A stretch of DNA of 64,000 nt from Roseburia_C sp051879315 (GCA_051879315.1 JBJELW010000053.1:1-64000); one strand, 5' to 3'. Positions 17,061 through 26,027 are shown, numbered from the stretch's first letter. A program made the numbers and translations. Notes: generated by a model not told the origin, from the letters alone.

Positions 17061-18242
17061 ATGAGATTCTTATTTTACCGTTATGGAAGCATCTGCGAAC
17101 CAGACATGATCGAAGCATTGAAAGAATTAGGTCATGAAATCAACAGCATTGAACTGGAAATCACGGACAAGTCCACCACACCCCAGCAGACATTGCATAC
17201 AGTTACGGAAGCACTGTTTTCCAAAGAGTACCATGGTGTGATCAGTATCAATTATTATCCGATCCTTTCCGCCATATGTAATATTTTTAGAATTCGCTAC
17301 ATAAGCTGGACCGTTGACTCTCCGGTTATGGAGCTTTACTCTCATACGCTCTCCAACGAATGGAACCGTACCTTTTTCTTTGACCGGTTGCAATACGAAA
17401 ACTTTTCTGAGAAAAATCCGGGGCGTATCTTTCACCTGCCACTGGCTGTGAACGCCCGTCGTTTAGATACCCTGTTCACTGATGTAAATAACGAAGATCC
17501 GTCCCGTTTCCATAGTGAAATTTCTTTTGTAGGCTCTCTCTATACCGAAAAATGTCTCTACGACAAGGTACAGGGACTGACTCCTCGCACCGAAGGATAT
17601 CTGAATGCCATCATGGAAGCACAAAGCCTGATTTACGGCTATTATTTTATTCCGGAAATTTTACAGGAACAGACTGATATCATTGAAGAATTCAAAGCCC
17701 ACATGCCCGAATACTATACTCCCCCGGAGGATTTTACGAGGGACGATGTCATGACCATGTCCATGGTTTATCTGGCGCCAAAGATCACGACTATAGAACG
17801 CCTCCGCCTGATGCGCACATTAGGTCAGTATTATCCTGTGAATCTCTACACAGGCAGCGACACCACCGGTCTGCCGATCAGAAACTGTGGTCGGGCCAAA
17901 TCTCTTACGGAAATGCCTCTGATCTTCCGCAACAGCCGGATTAATCTCAACACCACTGCAAAAGGTATTCGCAGTGGATTACCATTGCGCATATTTGATG
18001 TGCTGGGTTGCGGTGGTTTCCTGCTCACCAATTACCAGCCGGAATTGTCCGAGCATTTTATTGCCGGTGAAGACTTAGATGTCTATACCTGCGATGAGGA
18101 ACTGCTGGAAAAAACCGCCTACTATTTATCCCACGAGAAAGAACGACAGGAGATTGCCCACAACGGGTTGGAAAAAGTTCGTGCCAGCCATACTTACACG
18201 ATACGACTGGCACAGATGTTATCCCTTGCCTTCTCTGTTTAA
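17061..18242 (+). CDS. DUF3880/CgeB glycosyltransferase, subtype A
   Basis: This 393-residue glycosyltransferase-like protein has an N-terminal DUF3880-type domain (INYYPILS about 62-69, SWTVDSPVMELYS, FFFDRLQYENF) and a C-terminal GT-B-like domain. The C-terminal motifs are SEISFVGSLYTEK, NSRINLNTTAKGIRSGLPLRIFDVLGCGGFLLTNYQPEL (about 310-345) and a closing EKVRASHTYTIRL. It is one of three subtype A paralogs here, with 18252-19412 and 22684-23844. The start at 17061 is chosen because AAGGAAG sits seven bases upstream and the protein then starts MRFLFYRYG like its paralogs. It is transcribed against the surrounding genes. Flagellin as acceptor is inferred from location. Confidence 0.82.
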   Translation: MRFLFYRYGSICEPDMIEALKELGHEINSIELEITDKSTTPQQTLHTVTEALFSKEYHGVISINYYPILSAICNIFRIRYISWTVDSPVMELYSHTLSNEWNRTFFFDRLQYENFSEKNPGRIFHLPLAVNARRLDTLFTDVNNEDPSRFHSEISFVGSLYTEKCLYDKVQGLTPRTEGYLNAIMEAQSLIYGYYFIPEILQEQTDIIEEFKAHMPEYYTPPEDFTRDDVMTMSMVYLAPKITTIERLRLMRTLGQYYPVNLYTGSDTTGLPIRNCGRAKSLTEMPLIFRNSRINLNTTAKGIRSGLPLRIFDVLGCGGFLLTNYQPELSEHFIAGEDLDVYTCDEELLEKTAYYLSHEKERQEIAHNGLEKVRASHTYTIRLAQMLSLAFSV

Positions 18243-18251
18243 TTTCTTTTC

Positions 18252-19412
18252 TTATACGTTCCTCCCCAAAGCCTCCGAAAAAACTTTGGGCAACAAACTT
18301 TCATAAGTAAATATCTGTCCGGCTCTCTCGTGCCCTTTCCATGCCAGTTTCTCCCGCTGCTCGTCGTGCTGTAGAAAATACCCTGTCTTTTCCAGTAAAT
18401 CTTCCGGCGATTCAAACCACATGATATTTTCCCCGTAAGTAAAATACTCCTCCAGCTCCGCCTGATAATTAGTCAGCACAAAGCCTCCAGCCCCTAAAAT
18501 ATCAATTACACGCAGTGGAATCCCGGATAAAATGGACCTCAGAGTAATATTCAGATTGATCTTGCTACTAAAAAAGATCTCCGGCATCTGACATTGATAA
18601 TCCGCATATCCCAGATAATTTACCGGAAGATCTTCCGGTGCTTTTGGCGCGTACAGATCCAACGAATATTTCTCTCCCACGCACTGTAACAGATTTCGCC
18701 GCTCCACTACAGTTATCTTCCTGCGGATCATGTTGCGCAGAATCTCATTCCTGCAATCCCCATAGGTCTCCGGCAATTCCATCTTGATATACTGCAAAAG
18801 CCGGTCACACCGTTCCCGGTTCATCAACGCTTCACATAAATCCAACCCATATATAAGTTGCTGACAGGCTATGAGTCCTTCCACATACCCTTTTTCTTCT
18901 TCCGGTAGATATCCCACCTGATCCCAGAAATTGTAACTATCCGAATATAATTTTCCCAAAAAGCTAACCTCATGCCGATACTGCCTGGTACGTCCCATAA
19001 GGAACTGCTGCATTCTGGTGCCATTATACGCCAACGGCATATAATGAACCGTGGTAATTCCCCGTTTTTGATACTTTTCATACAACTTCCGATCAAACAG
19101 AAAAACTGCATTGCAATCATTAGACAGCACCTGACATTCCAATGTCAGGTGCGGAGAATCAAAGACCCAGGATACATATAAAATACCATGCTCCTTTGCA
19201 ATCTTCGACAAAATAGGATAAAAATTAAAGGAGAAAATACAATCATATTTCTCCTTTAATATCTGCCCCATCTGCTCCTCAAACAGTTCATCCTTTTCAT
19301 AGTCCGGCAGGGCATACTTCACCACTGTAACCCGCCATCCCAGGGCTTTCATGCTGTCCATGCAGTCTCTTCCCGTATACTCATCCCAATCATAGTACAA
19401 AACCCTTATCAT
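18252..19412 (-). CDS. DUF3880/CgeB glycosyltransferase, subtype A
   Basis: This 386-residue paralog of the products of 17061-18242 and 22684-23844 shows the same landmarks: FSFNFYPILS (about 60-69), SWVFDSPHLTLE, FLFDRKLYEKYQ, HYMPLAYNGTRM, EVSFLGKLY and INLNITLRSILSGIPLRVIDILGAGGFVLTNYQAELEEYF (about 295-335). It overlaps the upstream 121-residue gene by four bases (ATGA), which implies translational coupling. It closes a four-gene unit that begins with the CMP-nonulosonate synthetase fusion, so the transferred sugar may be that nonulosonate. This is inference. It ends nine bases from the convergent plus-strand gene, with no separate terminator visible. Confidence 0.82.
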   Translation of the reverse strand: MIRVLYYDWDEYTGRDCMDSMKALGWRVTVVKYALPDYEKDELFEEQMGQILKEKYDCIFSFNFYPILSKIAKEHGILYVSWVFDSPHLTLECQVLSNDCNAVFLFDRKLYEKYQKRGITTVHYMPLAYNGTRMQQFLMGRTRQYRHEVSFLGKLYSDSYNFWDQVGYLPEEEKGYVEGLIACQQLIYGLDLCEALMNRERCDRLLQYIKMELPETYGDCRNEILRNMIRRKITVVERRNLLQCVGEKYSLDLYAPKAPEDLPVNYLGYADYQCQMPEIFFSSKINLNITLRSILSGIPLRVIDILGAGGFVLTNYQAELEEYFTYGENIMWFESPEDLLEKTGYFLQHDEQREKLAWKGHERAGQIFTYESLLPKVFSEALGRNV

Positions 19413-19774
19413 ACAGACAGCTCCCTTGCAGCCTCCTCCAGTTTTTCAAAGACTTCAAGGACTTCCCCCTCCAGAAGCGCAGCCATCTTAAGATCATCTT
19501 TTCCGGTATAGGCATCATTAAACTGCAGAATAATCCGATTGAAATCGTCTTTATCCAAACGGACTACAGACTCATTGATATAATCTCTGGTCAGATTAAA
19601 AATCTCGATTTCCCAATTCATTCCATTCACAATACTACGCAGATACTCATCCGTATCCGGCTGCCGGTTTCCCTTCAGCTCTTCCACCACCAGCTTCATG
19701 GCCCGAATCAATTTGGGGCTGTACTCGGTCAATGCCTGTAATGCTTCCTTCTTCTGTGCTCGTAAATCTTCCAT
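19409..19774 (-). CDS. Small helical protein of unknown function
   Basis: This 121-residue protein is one I do not recognise. It looks all-helical and soluble, with charged amphipathic stretches (KLIRAMKLVVEELKGNR, NWEIEIFNLTRDYINESVVRLDKDDFNRIILQFNDAY, GEVLEVFEKLEEAAREL) and no cysteines or signal peptide. ATG 19774 is chosen because GGAGG lies seven bases upstream. It sits between the nonulosonate synthase and a glycosyltransferase and overlaps the latter by four bases, so it is probably coregulated with them. A role as an adaptor or chaperone for flagellin modification is possible but unsupported. Confidence 0.78.
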   Translation of the reverse strand: MEDLRAQKKEALQALTEYSPKLIRAMKLVVEELKGNRQPDTDEYLRSIVNGMNWEIEIFNLTRDYINESVVRLDKDDFNRIILQFNDAYTGKDDLKMAALLEGEVLEVFEKLEEAARELSV

Positions 19775-19829
19775 GATTTTTCCTCCATCTCCTATATTTT
19801 CCTCTTCCAATTCCTATTCTATAAATTTA

Positions 19830-20867
19830 TCATATCATATCCCATGTCAAAATGGTATCCTCCGGCAAATCCCGTTTCACGGCACGACCAATTACCACCT
19901 CTGCATATTTCGGGGCAATTCCGGTTCCCGGACGTTTCGCCATCAGATCCCGCTCTGTTATTACATCTCCCGCCTTTAGTGCACGGGTCAATACAAGCGA
20001 TCGTCTCGCCTCCCGCCGGGGAACCTGCTCACACTCCAGTACAGTTTTTTCCCCGGATCCCGTCACGGTACAGATCATCTGAAAATTCTCAATTGCCTTT
20101 TTAAAATCCCGCGGATCCCCGGCATGATAATGATCGTTCCCCGGCAATGTCTTATCCAAAGTAAAATGCTTCTCTATCACCTGTGCCCCGTATAAAAAAG
20201 CCGTGGACAGAATCGTCATCTGAGGATCCGGCAATGTGTGATCGCTGTATCCCACCATCACATCCGGAAAAAATCGTTTCAGAGTCCTGATTACTGCCAA
20301 ATTGGCATCCTCGTTCCGAGTGGGATAAGAAAGAACACAATGCAGCAATGCAATCTGTGGACAATGTTCTTCCTTCAAAATACGCAATGCCTCCTCCACT
20401 TCGGAAAGGTAGGATGCTCCCACCGACAGATATACCGGCTTTCCCTTTTTTGCAATATACCGGATAAACGGAAGATTGCTCAGATCAGAGGATGAAATCT
20501 TATATACATCAACCAGATCCGCCAGATAATCCGCCGAGTCGTAGTCAAAGGGCGTGGACATAAAATCTACACCCACCTGTCTGCAATACCGACACAGTTC
20601 TTCGTAATCTTTGTGAGCAAAATGATCAAATTTTGTAAACAGTTCGTATTGGGTTTTTGTGGGCTCCTTTGTGGTATCCCAATAAGCCGGTGAATTCTTT
20701 GAAACAATAGTTCCCGCCTTATAGGATTGAAATTTTACTGCATCCACTCCTGCCCACTTGGCTTGGTCAATGTATTTTTTTGCTGCTTCCAGAGGAGTGA
20801 TTCCCTCTACCCGAGCCGTGTCATAAAAATTTACACCCAGCTCTGCAATTACATACGGTTTGTCCAT
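19830..20867 (-). CDS. neuB: Nonulosonic acid synthase (NeuB/PseI/LegI family)
   Basis: This 345-residue enzyme of the sialic acid synthase family condenses phosphoenolpyruvate with a 2-acetamido sugar to give a nine-carbon nonulosonate. The NeuB barrel (about 1-265) shows VIAELGVNFYDT, AVKFQSYKAG, FMSTPFDYDSADYL, YKISSSDLSNLPFI, VGYSDHTL and GAQVIEKHFTLDKTLPGNDHYHA. A C-terminal SAF domain (about 280-345) carries RRSLVLTRALKAGDVITERDLMAKRPGTGI. Whether the product is a sialic, legionaminic or pseudaminic acid cannot be decided from sequence alone. The PseG-like partner gene 14 bases upstream argues for pseudaminic- or legionaminic-type chemistry. The start follows AAAAGGAG. Confidence 0.93.
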   Translation of the reverse strand: MDKPYVIAELGVNFYDTARVEGITPLEAAKKYIDQAKWAGVDAVKFQSYKAGTIVSKNSPAYWDTTKEPTKTQYELFTKFDHFAHKDYEELCRYCRQVGVDFMSTPFDYDSADYLADLVDVYKISSSDLSNLPFIRYIAKKGKPVYLSVGASYLSEVEEALRILKEEHCPQIALLHCVLSYPTRNEDANLAVIRTLKRFFPDVMVGYSDHTLPDPQMTILSTAFLYGAQVIEKHFTLDKTLPGNDHYHAGDPRDFKKAIENFQMICTVTGSGEKTVLECEQVPRREARRSLVLTRALKAGDVITERDLMAKRPGTGIAPKYAEVVIGRAVKRDLPEDTILTWDMI

Positions 20868-20881
20868 TCGAAACTCCTTTT

Positions 20882-22480
20882 CTATAGGCGTTCTATCAAC
20901 GTCATCACATTGTGTCGTCCTTCTCTGAGATTATGGGAAAGCATGAGCCTTTGATACCGTGTTCTTTCTTCCTTACTCATATGAATATACATATCCAGCG
21001 TTGCCTCTATGGTTTCATCTGCCGGATTTCTCCCCAGGTAGGCGAACCCATTATCACTAGCAATAAATCCGTGTGTTTCCTCTCTTTCATTCTGAGCCAT
21101 GGCAATGGTGGGAATTCCCAGCATTGCCAGTTCATATCCGGTCCGTCCCCTGGATGTAACTCCCACATCACAGGATGCCATCAGTTCCGGCATATTGCTC
21201 ACATCAAAAAACACCTGAATATTCGAGTACTGATTGTAGGCCATCAGTTCTTCTACATTTTCCTTTGCCCGTCCCAGCACCACCAAAAATTCCACACTCC
21301 GGTATTTTTCCTTGGATGCCATGGCCAGCAGACGATCCGAATAATTCTGGGGATCCGCTCCTCCAAAGGAAATAAAGATACGGCTGACTCTTTCTGCGAT
21401 GGTGATGGGCTCATAAAACATAAATAATTTTGGAGGAATGTAATAAGCCTCACCAGCCTTTACATTAGGCATATCGGTGGCCGACAACAGCGCGTTGATG
21501 ACCAGATTCGCTTTGCAGGCTCCCTCTCCATCATCTTCAAAATTTACGATTGCCGATGAGGGAAGTACCTTTCTAAGAGCAGTCATATAGTCCACCGTTG
21601 TGGATAAAATATCATTGATAAACAGCTGATACTGCTTTTTCTTTAGAATCTCCAGCAATTCACCGATTCCGTCCACCGGTATGAGATTATGGGTGGTTTT
21701 TCCAAAATTCTGCACATCTGTTTGGTTGATGTCATAATAGATATCCGGTTTGCTGTAAAATTCATCCGCCAGTTCCAACGCCCGGTAAATATGCCCCATC
21801 CCCATCCTGTTATTGCCGTTTACATAAATCGCCACCCGCTTATGCTCTAAAATATCCTCGGCCAGCCGTAGATCTTCAAAAGTATCGATATCCACAGCTT
21901 CTTCCCGGGAAATTTCAAACACGTCACAATAGTTGCCAAATCGGCTGTCCGGTCTCACCACATTTCCTTTGGATATGAAAAAGGCTCCCGTCTCCAAATA
22001 ATATGGAGGCAGATATTGGCGATTTAACCTGGCTGTATAAGCTGGTTTCTTCTTTCCGTCTTCCTCCACCCAGGCCAAATGGGGTTCATTCAGTACAGAA
22101 ATCAACGTGTCTGTTCCCTTTTCCATAGCATATTCGATGGCCCGGTCAAGAGTTTCCACCTTCAGTGTAGGCGATGTGGGCTGCATGGAAATCACATAGT
22201 CCGCCTGATAATCCTTCGCCACATCATAGATTACCGCATCCAGCGTCACAGCATCCCCGGAAAGTTCTGCTGCCCGGTGTTTCACCATGACCCCCATCTG
22301 CTTTGCTATAATCTCAATCTCCGGTGAATCCGTGGAAACAACAATATCCGTAATCCACTTAGATCCCTTTGCATTTTTTATGGCGTAATAAATGAGCGGG
22401 TGATGATTCACCAATCGTATATTTTTGTTTGGAATTCCCTTTGATCCTGCCCGTGCAGGAATCACTGCCAGTATTTTCAT
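20882..22480 (-). CDS. Fused CMP-nonulosonate synthetase and PseG-like protein
   Basis: This 532-residue protein joins two usual single enzymes. Residues 1-235 are an acylneuraminate cytidylyltransferase (IPARAGSKGIPNKNIR, VVSTDSPEI, ISMQPTSPTLKVETLD, AVDIDTFEDLRLAED) that makes the CMP-sugar. Residues 240-532 match PseG/LegG-type UDP-sugar hydrolases (VNGNNRMGMGHIYRALELA, FISFGGADPQNYSDRLL, GVTSRGRTGYELAMLGIPTIAMAQNERE). The usual order in the pathway is PseG, then NeuB, then the CMP-synthetase, so one polypeptide holds the steps before and after the NeuB encoded next to it. The PseG H17 position is conserved in MGMGH. ATG 22480 follows AGGAAAA. No clear promoter was found. Confidence 0.9.
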   Translation of the reverse strand: MKILAVIPARAGSKGIPNKNIRLVNHHPLIYYAIKNAKGSKWITDIVVSTDSPEIEIIAKQMGVMVKHRAAELSGDAVTLDAVIYDVAKDYQADYVISMQPTSPTLKVETLDRAIEYAMEKGTDTLISVLNEPHLAWVEEDGKKKPAYTARLNRQYLPPYYLETGAFFISKGNVVRPDSRFGNYCDVFEISREEAVDIDTFEDLRLAEDILEHKRVAIYVNGNNRMGMGHIYRALELADEFYSKPDIYYDINQTDVQNFGKTTHNLIPVDGIGELLEILKKKQYQLFINDILSTTVDYMTALRKVLPSSAIVNFEDDGEGACKANLVINALLSATDMPNVKAGEAYYIPPKLFMFYEPITIAERVSRIFISFGGADPQNYSDRLLAMASKEKYRSVEFLVVLGRAKENVEELMAYNQYSNIQVFFDVSNMPELMASCDVGVTSRGRTGYELAMLGIPTIAMAQNEREETHGFIASDNGFAYLGRNPADETIEATLDMYIHMSKEERTRYQRLMLSHNLREGRHNVMTLIERL

Positions 22481-22601
22481 TAATTTTCCTGTCTTTCCCG
22501 CAATTTTATTATATATCGGCTAAATTTCATTTTTTCGTGAGAGCCTTTATACTGCTTTCTTTCATTCCTTTATGCTTATAAAAAAGAATCCTCTTTTTCA
22601 T

Positions 22602-22629
22602 TTGTTTTTACAATCGCTTAGTATATAAT
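22602..22629 (+). promoter_or_regulatory. Sigma-A promoter of the plus-strand glycosyltransferase
   Basis: -35 TTGTTT (22602-22607), 16-base spacer and -10 TATAAT (22624-22629), about 55 bases before the start codon. Confidence 0.65.
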
Positions 22630-22683
22630 AACTTTATCAATAAGAAACCTGAAACGTTCCTTACAGAAAGAGGTATACAGCCT

Positions 22684-23844
22684 ATGAATATCCTATTTTT
22701 AGACTCCCCAGCCTTTGCCAAACTGGATATGATCGATGCTTTCGCCGCATGTGGCATCCATGTGGACTTATTTTTTCATGAGGGATACAATCAGCGCCAT
22801 GACCCGGAGTATGAAACTGCTTTTGATACCGCTGTCTCTAAAGAGCACTATGATTTCGTTTTCTCCTTTAACTACTATCCAATCCTGTCCACCTGTTGCC
22901 GAAGGCATAACCTAAAATATGTTTCCTACGTATACGACAGCCCCCTTGTAGCTCTCTACTCTTATACCGTAACCTATCCGGGCAACTACATTTTTCTTTT
23001 CGATAAAACTATTTACAGAGAGCTCCATGATGGTGGCATTTCCACCGTGTACTATCTCCCACTGGCATCCAACACCACGCGGCTGACTGCTGTGCCGGCC
23101 TCCTCTTCCGACGCAGAACCCTATAAGTCTGATATCTCCTTTGTGGGATCTTTGTATAACGAAGAACATCATCTCTACGAGCGTCTTGTGAAAAACGTAT
23201 CCCCCTTTACAAAGGGATACCTGGAAGGTATTCTGGATACCCAGCGGCTTGTTTATGGAGCCTTTCTTTTAGAAAAAATGCTGACTCCTGCCATCCTCGC
23301 AGATTTGGAACAATCCTTGCCCTACACGCCCAATAACGATGGGATTGAGAGTCCGGCGTATGTGTATGCAAACTATTTTCTTGCCCGCAAGCTGGCAGAA
23401 CTGGATCGCACTGCTCTGCTTGGTGAACTGTCCCAGACCCATCAGGTAAAGCTTTTTACCGGGAATCCTACTCCACAGCTGCCGCAGGTCCAGAATATGG
23501 GTACTGTAGATTACTACAAGCAGATGCCTCTGGTATTCCGCCACTCCCGCATAAATTTAAACATTTCCCTGCGCAGCATTCAAAGCGGAATTCCTTTGCG
23601 TGCCTTCGACATTATGGGAAGCGGTGGTTTCCTGCTGTCCAACTATCAGGCTGATTTCACAGACTGCTTTACCCCTGGAGAGGATTTTGTCTGGTACGGC
23701 TCTGTGGAAGAAGCCGTGCAGCTCTGTAACTATTATCTTTCCCATGAAAATGAGCGTACCCAGATTGCTGCCAATGGTCTTGGCAAAATCAGGGACGCTC
23801 ACACCTTCGTACATCGGGCACGAACCATATTAAATTCCTTATAA
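22684..23844 (+). CDS. DUF3880/CgeB glycosyltransferase, subtype A
   Basis: This 386-residue member of the same family as 17061-18242 and 18252-19412 carries the shared motifs FSFNYYPILS (about 60-69), SYVYDSPLVALYS, FLFDKTIYREL, YYLPLASNTTRL, DISFVGSLYNEE and INLNISLRSIQSGIPLRAFDIMGSGGFLLSNYQADFTDCF (about 295-335). It lies alone on the plus strand with its own promoter. Its last six bases overlap the end of the convergent Maf gene, so the two transcripts must run over each other. The start follows AGAGGTA. It probably acts on flagellin or another surface acceptor. Confidence 0.82.
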   Translation: MNILFLDSPAFAKLDMIDAFAACGIHVDLFFHEGYNQRHDPEYETAFDTAVSKEHYDFVFSFNYYPILSTCCRRHNLKYVSYVYDSPLVALYSYTVTYPGNYIFLFDKTIYRELHDGGISTVYYLPLASNTTRLTAVPASSSDAEPYKSDISFVGSLYNEEHHLYERLVKNVSPFTKGYLEGILDTQRLVYGAFLLEKMLTPAILADLEQSLPYTPNNDGIESPAYVYANYFLARKLAELDRTALLGELSQTHQVKLFTGNPTPQLPQVQNMGTVDYYKQMPLVFRHSRINLNISLRSIQSGIPLRAFDIMGSGGFLLSNYQADFTDCFTPGEDFVWYGSVEEAVQLCNYYLSHENERTQIAANGLGKIRDAHTFVHRARTILNSL

Positions 23845-25668
23845 TACCTGTTCCAAATCCTCTGCTATGGCAAGGAGCGCTGATTTACAGTCACTATACC
23901 ACTTTAGATACTTCTCACAAAGCTGGGAAACAGTCAGGTTTTCCGTATAAATATCCTCCGCCACCTCATATTCGGTCTTGCTGTTATAATACAGCAGCAG
24001 ATCTTGCACCGGCTCTGATTGTATTTTCTGGTTTATCTGCTGAATCTTTCCCAGCAGCCTGCGCTGCTCTCCTTCATCCTGCCTCTGGAAAGCAGCATCT
24101 AATTCCTTTGCATACTGCACACCCTCTTCTGTCACGGCAGCCAGACTTCGCAGCCGGTCTGGTTCCTTTTGGATCCCCTCCGAAATATAACACTGCTGTT
24201 GCTCATTGTATGCCCCAGGCACTTCCTGCAGCAACTGAGCGAAATCCACCTTCCGCTGACACAGCCGGACAATTGCATCTCTCAAAGGCAGTATTGTTGT
24301 TCCGGCGATTCTGGCACCTCCCTCAGTGGCATCTATAACCTGATATCCCTCCGGCAATCCCGCTATCTCCTTTTCCAGCCACCGACGGTAGAGATCCATC
24401 TGATAATCCGTCTCAATGGGATTACCCTGCTGGTCTTCCACCACAACACGCTCTCTGCTCTCTATATATTCCTGATTGGATTTCTCATCCTTTACCAATT
24501 CTTTGTGATAACTCTGCCCATCAGTAAAGGCCAGATCCTGTCCAACAAAAATTATGGTACGAAAGCCCAGATACAATGCAAGGCAATATGCCGCTGTGGA
24601 TACGGAACCTCCATTTCCTAAAAACACATATTGATTATCCGATACCTGCCTTGCGTATGACGCAAACAAATCATTCGGGGCCGTGTCATAAAAATGTCTG
24701 CCTTTATGCGCCTGTATCAACGAGGGGTTGGAATGCGTGGATAAAAAGAGAGCCATTTTCTCAATATTTACCCCCTGGAAAAACTCATCCCTCACTTTGG
24801 CATCCACTGATAAGGCAAGGTCCGGGCAGATCCCGTGGCTTTCCATAGCCCGCAATGCCGCATCCACCACCATGATAAAAGCTTTTCCTTTTGCCTCTTT
24901 CAGTTCCTCAATATTTTTATTTAAAGAAGGTCCCGCTGCCACGATGATCACCGGAAGATCGCAAACCTTCTTTTCCTGAAAATACTTCCGCATCTGATAG
25001 ACATTACTGTGGCAAAGTGCATCGGCCATACATTGGATACCACAAAGTGCGAATTCACGATGATAATCCTGTACCGTGTTTTTGGAAAAACAGCTGTACT
25101 CGACCTGCATTACCATCTCGTTAATGGTCATTTCACAGGCGTCATGAAACAACACATCATAGCCTGGCAGGATGCAGTGTTGTAATAGGGTCGCATTATT
25201 GTATTTAATGGCTGCTTTCAGGATCCGCTTGAGGACCTCTACAGAATCTACCACCAGATATACATGCGGGTGAATCAAAAGATCCGTCAGGTCAATTTCC
25301 CGTAAGACTGCCTGAAACAATTCTCTGCTGGGCTCATATACGATCCAGGCGTTCGTTTCATCCCCGTAAGCGAGCATACGTCGCAATGCCCGGCCATCCG
25401 ACAAACCAAACACCAGACATTTCTCGTAGGGTCGAAGTTTTTCGTAGCGTCTGGCGTATTCCCTTGCCGCCAGTTCCGGGTCATAACGGCTGTTTAACTG
25501 CCAGTCACCCTGCGGAGTGCCCACCACCGGAAATTTCAAACCATTGACAGCCTGTTCCATCCGAAAAGTATATTCTTCCCCGGGATTTTTTTCTGCTTTT
25601 TCCTCTACCAGCTGCGCCTGCGGCTGTCCTTTGACCAGCGCAGCAAGATTATTCTCATAGATTCCCAT
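23839..25668 (-). CDS. Motility-associated factor glycosyltransferase (Maf, MptE-like/DUF115)
   Basis: This 609-residue protein has a central DUF115/MptE-like domain (about 200-440), the mark of Maf flagellin glycosyltransferases, which transfer nonulosonates onto Ser/Thr of flagellin in several bacteria. Key stretches are PVIIVAAGPSLNKNIEELKEAKGKAFIMVVDAALRAMESHGICPDLALSVDA, NGGSVSTAAYCLALYLGFRTIIFVGQDLAFTDGQSYH and the GARIAGT segment. The N-terminal 200 residues hold a second Rossmann-like region (LVFGLSDGRALRRML, WIVYEPSRELFQAVL). It overlaps the 100-residue gene before it by 14 bases and lies downstream of flagellin, as expected for its acceptor. The ATG follows GGGAGATG. Confidence 0.92.
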   Translation of the reverse strand: MGIYENNLAALVKGQPQAQLVEEKAEKNPGEEYTFRMEQAVNGLKFPVVGTPQGDWQLNSRYDPELAAREYARRYEKLRPYEKCLVFGLSDGRALRRMLAYGDETNAWIVYEPSRELFQAVLREIDLTDLLIHPHVYLVVDSVEVLKRILKAAIKYNNATLLQHCILPGYDVLFHDACEMTINEMVMQVEYSCFSKNTVQDYHREFALCGIQCMADALCHSNVYQMRKYFQEKKVCDLPVIIVAAGPSLNKNIEELKEAKGKAFIMVVDAALRAMESHGICPDLALSVDAKVRDEFFQGVNIEKMALFLSTHSNPSLIQAHKGRHFYDTAPNDLFASYARQVSDNQYVFLGNGGSVSTAAYCLALYLGFRTIIFVGQDLAFTDGQSYHKELVKDEKSNQEYIESRERVVVEDQQGNPIETDYQMDLYRRWLEKEIAGLPEGYQVIDATEGGARIAGTTILPLRDAIVRLCQRKVDFAQLLQEVPGAYNEQQQCYISEGIQKEPDRLRSLAAVTEEGVQYAKELDAAFQRQDEGEQRRLLGKIQQINQKIQSEPVQDLLLYYNSKTEYEVAEDIYTENLTVSQLCEKYLKWYSDCKSALLAIAEDLEQVL

Positions 25669-25957
25669 CTTTCATCTCCCGGTCCAATTCCATCAGCTGC
25701 ACCACTTCGTATCTCATACAATCTGCCATTTCCAGCATCTGATGCTTCTGATATGCCACAATAATCTTTCGCAGCATCGCCACTGCCAACTGCCGGATCT
25801 CCCCAGTGGAAATCTCCGGAAATTCCGCCGTAGCCTCTGCAATTCGAAGCAGCTCGTCCCTAATCCGTGAGAGATTCTGTCCCATCCACTCATAGACTTC
25901 CTGCTCCCGATTCTGATACATCGCCTCCGTAATGGCTGCAATCTCCTCCACACCCAT
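25655..25957 (-). CDS. Small helical protein between flagellin and Maf genes
   Basis: This 100-residue, all-helical, acidic protein matches no family that I can name. It starts MGVEEIAAITEAMYQ, and its second half (LAVAMLRKIIVAYQKHQMLEMADCMRYEVVQLM) could form a coiled bundle. It ends 14 bases inside the Maf gene and begins 38 bases after the flagellin terminator, so it is likely read together with Maf by partial readthrough. GGGAGGA lies correctly before the ATG. A chaperone-like or accessory role in flagellin glycosylation would fit its place but has no direct support. Confidence 0.75.
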   Translation of the reverse strand: MGVEEIAAITEAMYQNREQEVYEWMGQNLSRIRDELLRIAEATAEFPEISTGEIRQLAVAMLRKIIVAYQKHQMLEMADCMRYEVVQLMELDREMKDGNL

Positions 25958-25995
25958 TCCGCTTCCTCCCGTTTCGTAGTGATTGATCCTATACG

Positions 25996-26027
25996 CAAAT
26001 AAAGCCGGCGGTTGCCGGCTTTATTTG
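25996..26027 (-). terminator. Terminator of the flagellin gene
   Basis: Near-perfect stem CAAATAAAGCCGGC/GCCGGCTTTATTTG, starting about 17 bases after the flagellin stop. The symmetric A/T flanks mean it could work in both directions. There is room for only a few bases of promoter before the next gene, so readthrough must feed the small gene and Maf. Confidence 0.9.

Noticed and set aside
22513..22519. CCGATAT on the minus strand before the CMP-synthetase/PseG fusion gene, like a sigma-28 -10 box
   Set aside because: No CTAAA-type box lies 16 bases upstream, and no sigma-A -35 matches the nearby TATAAT either. It remains only a weak candidate.
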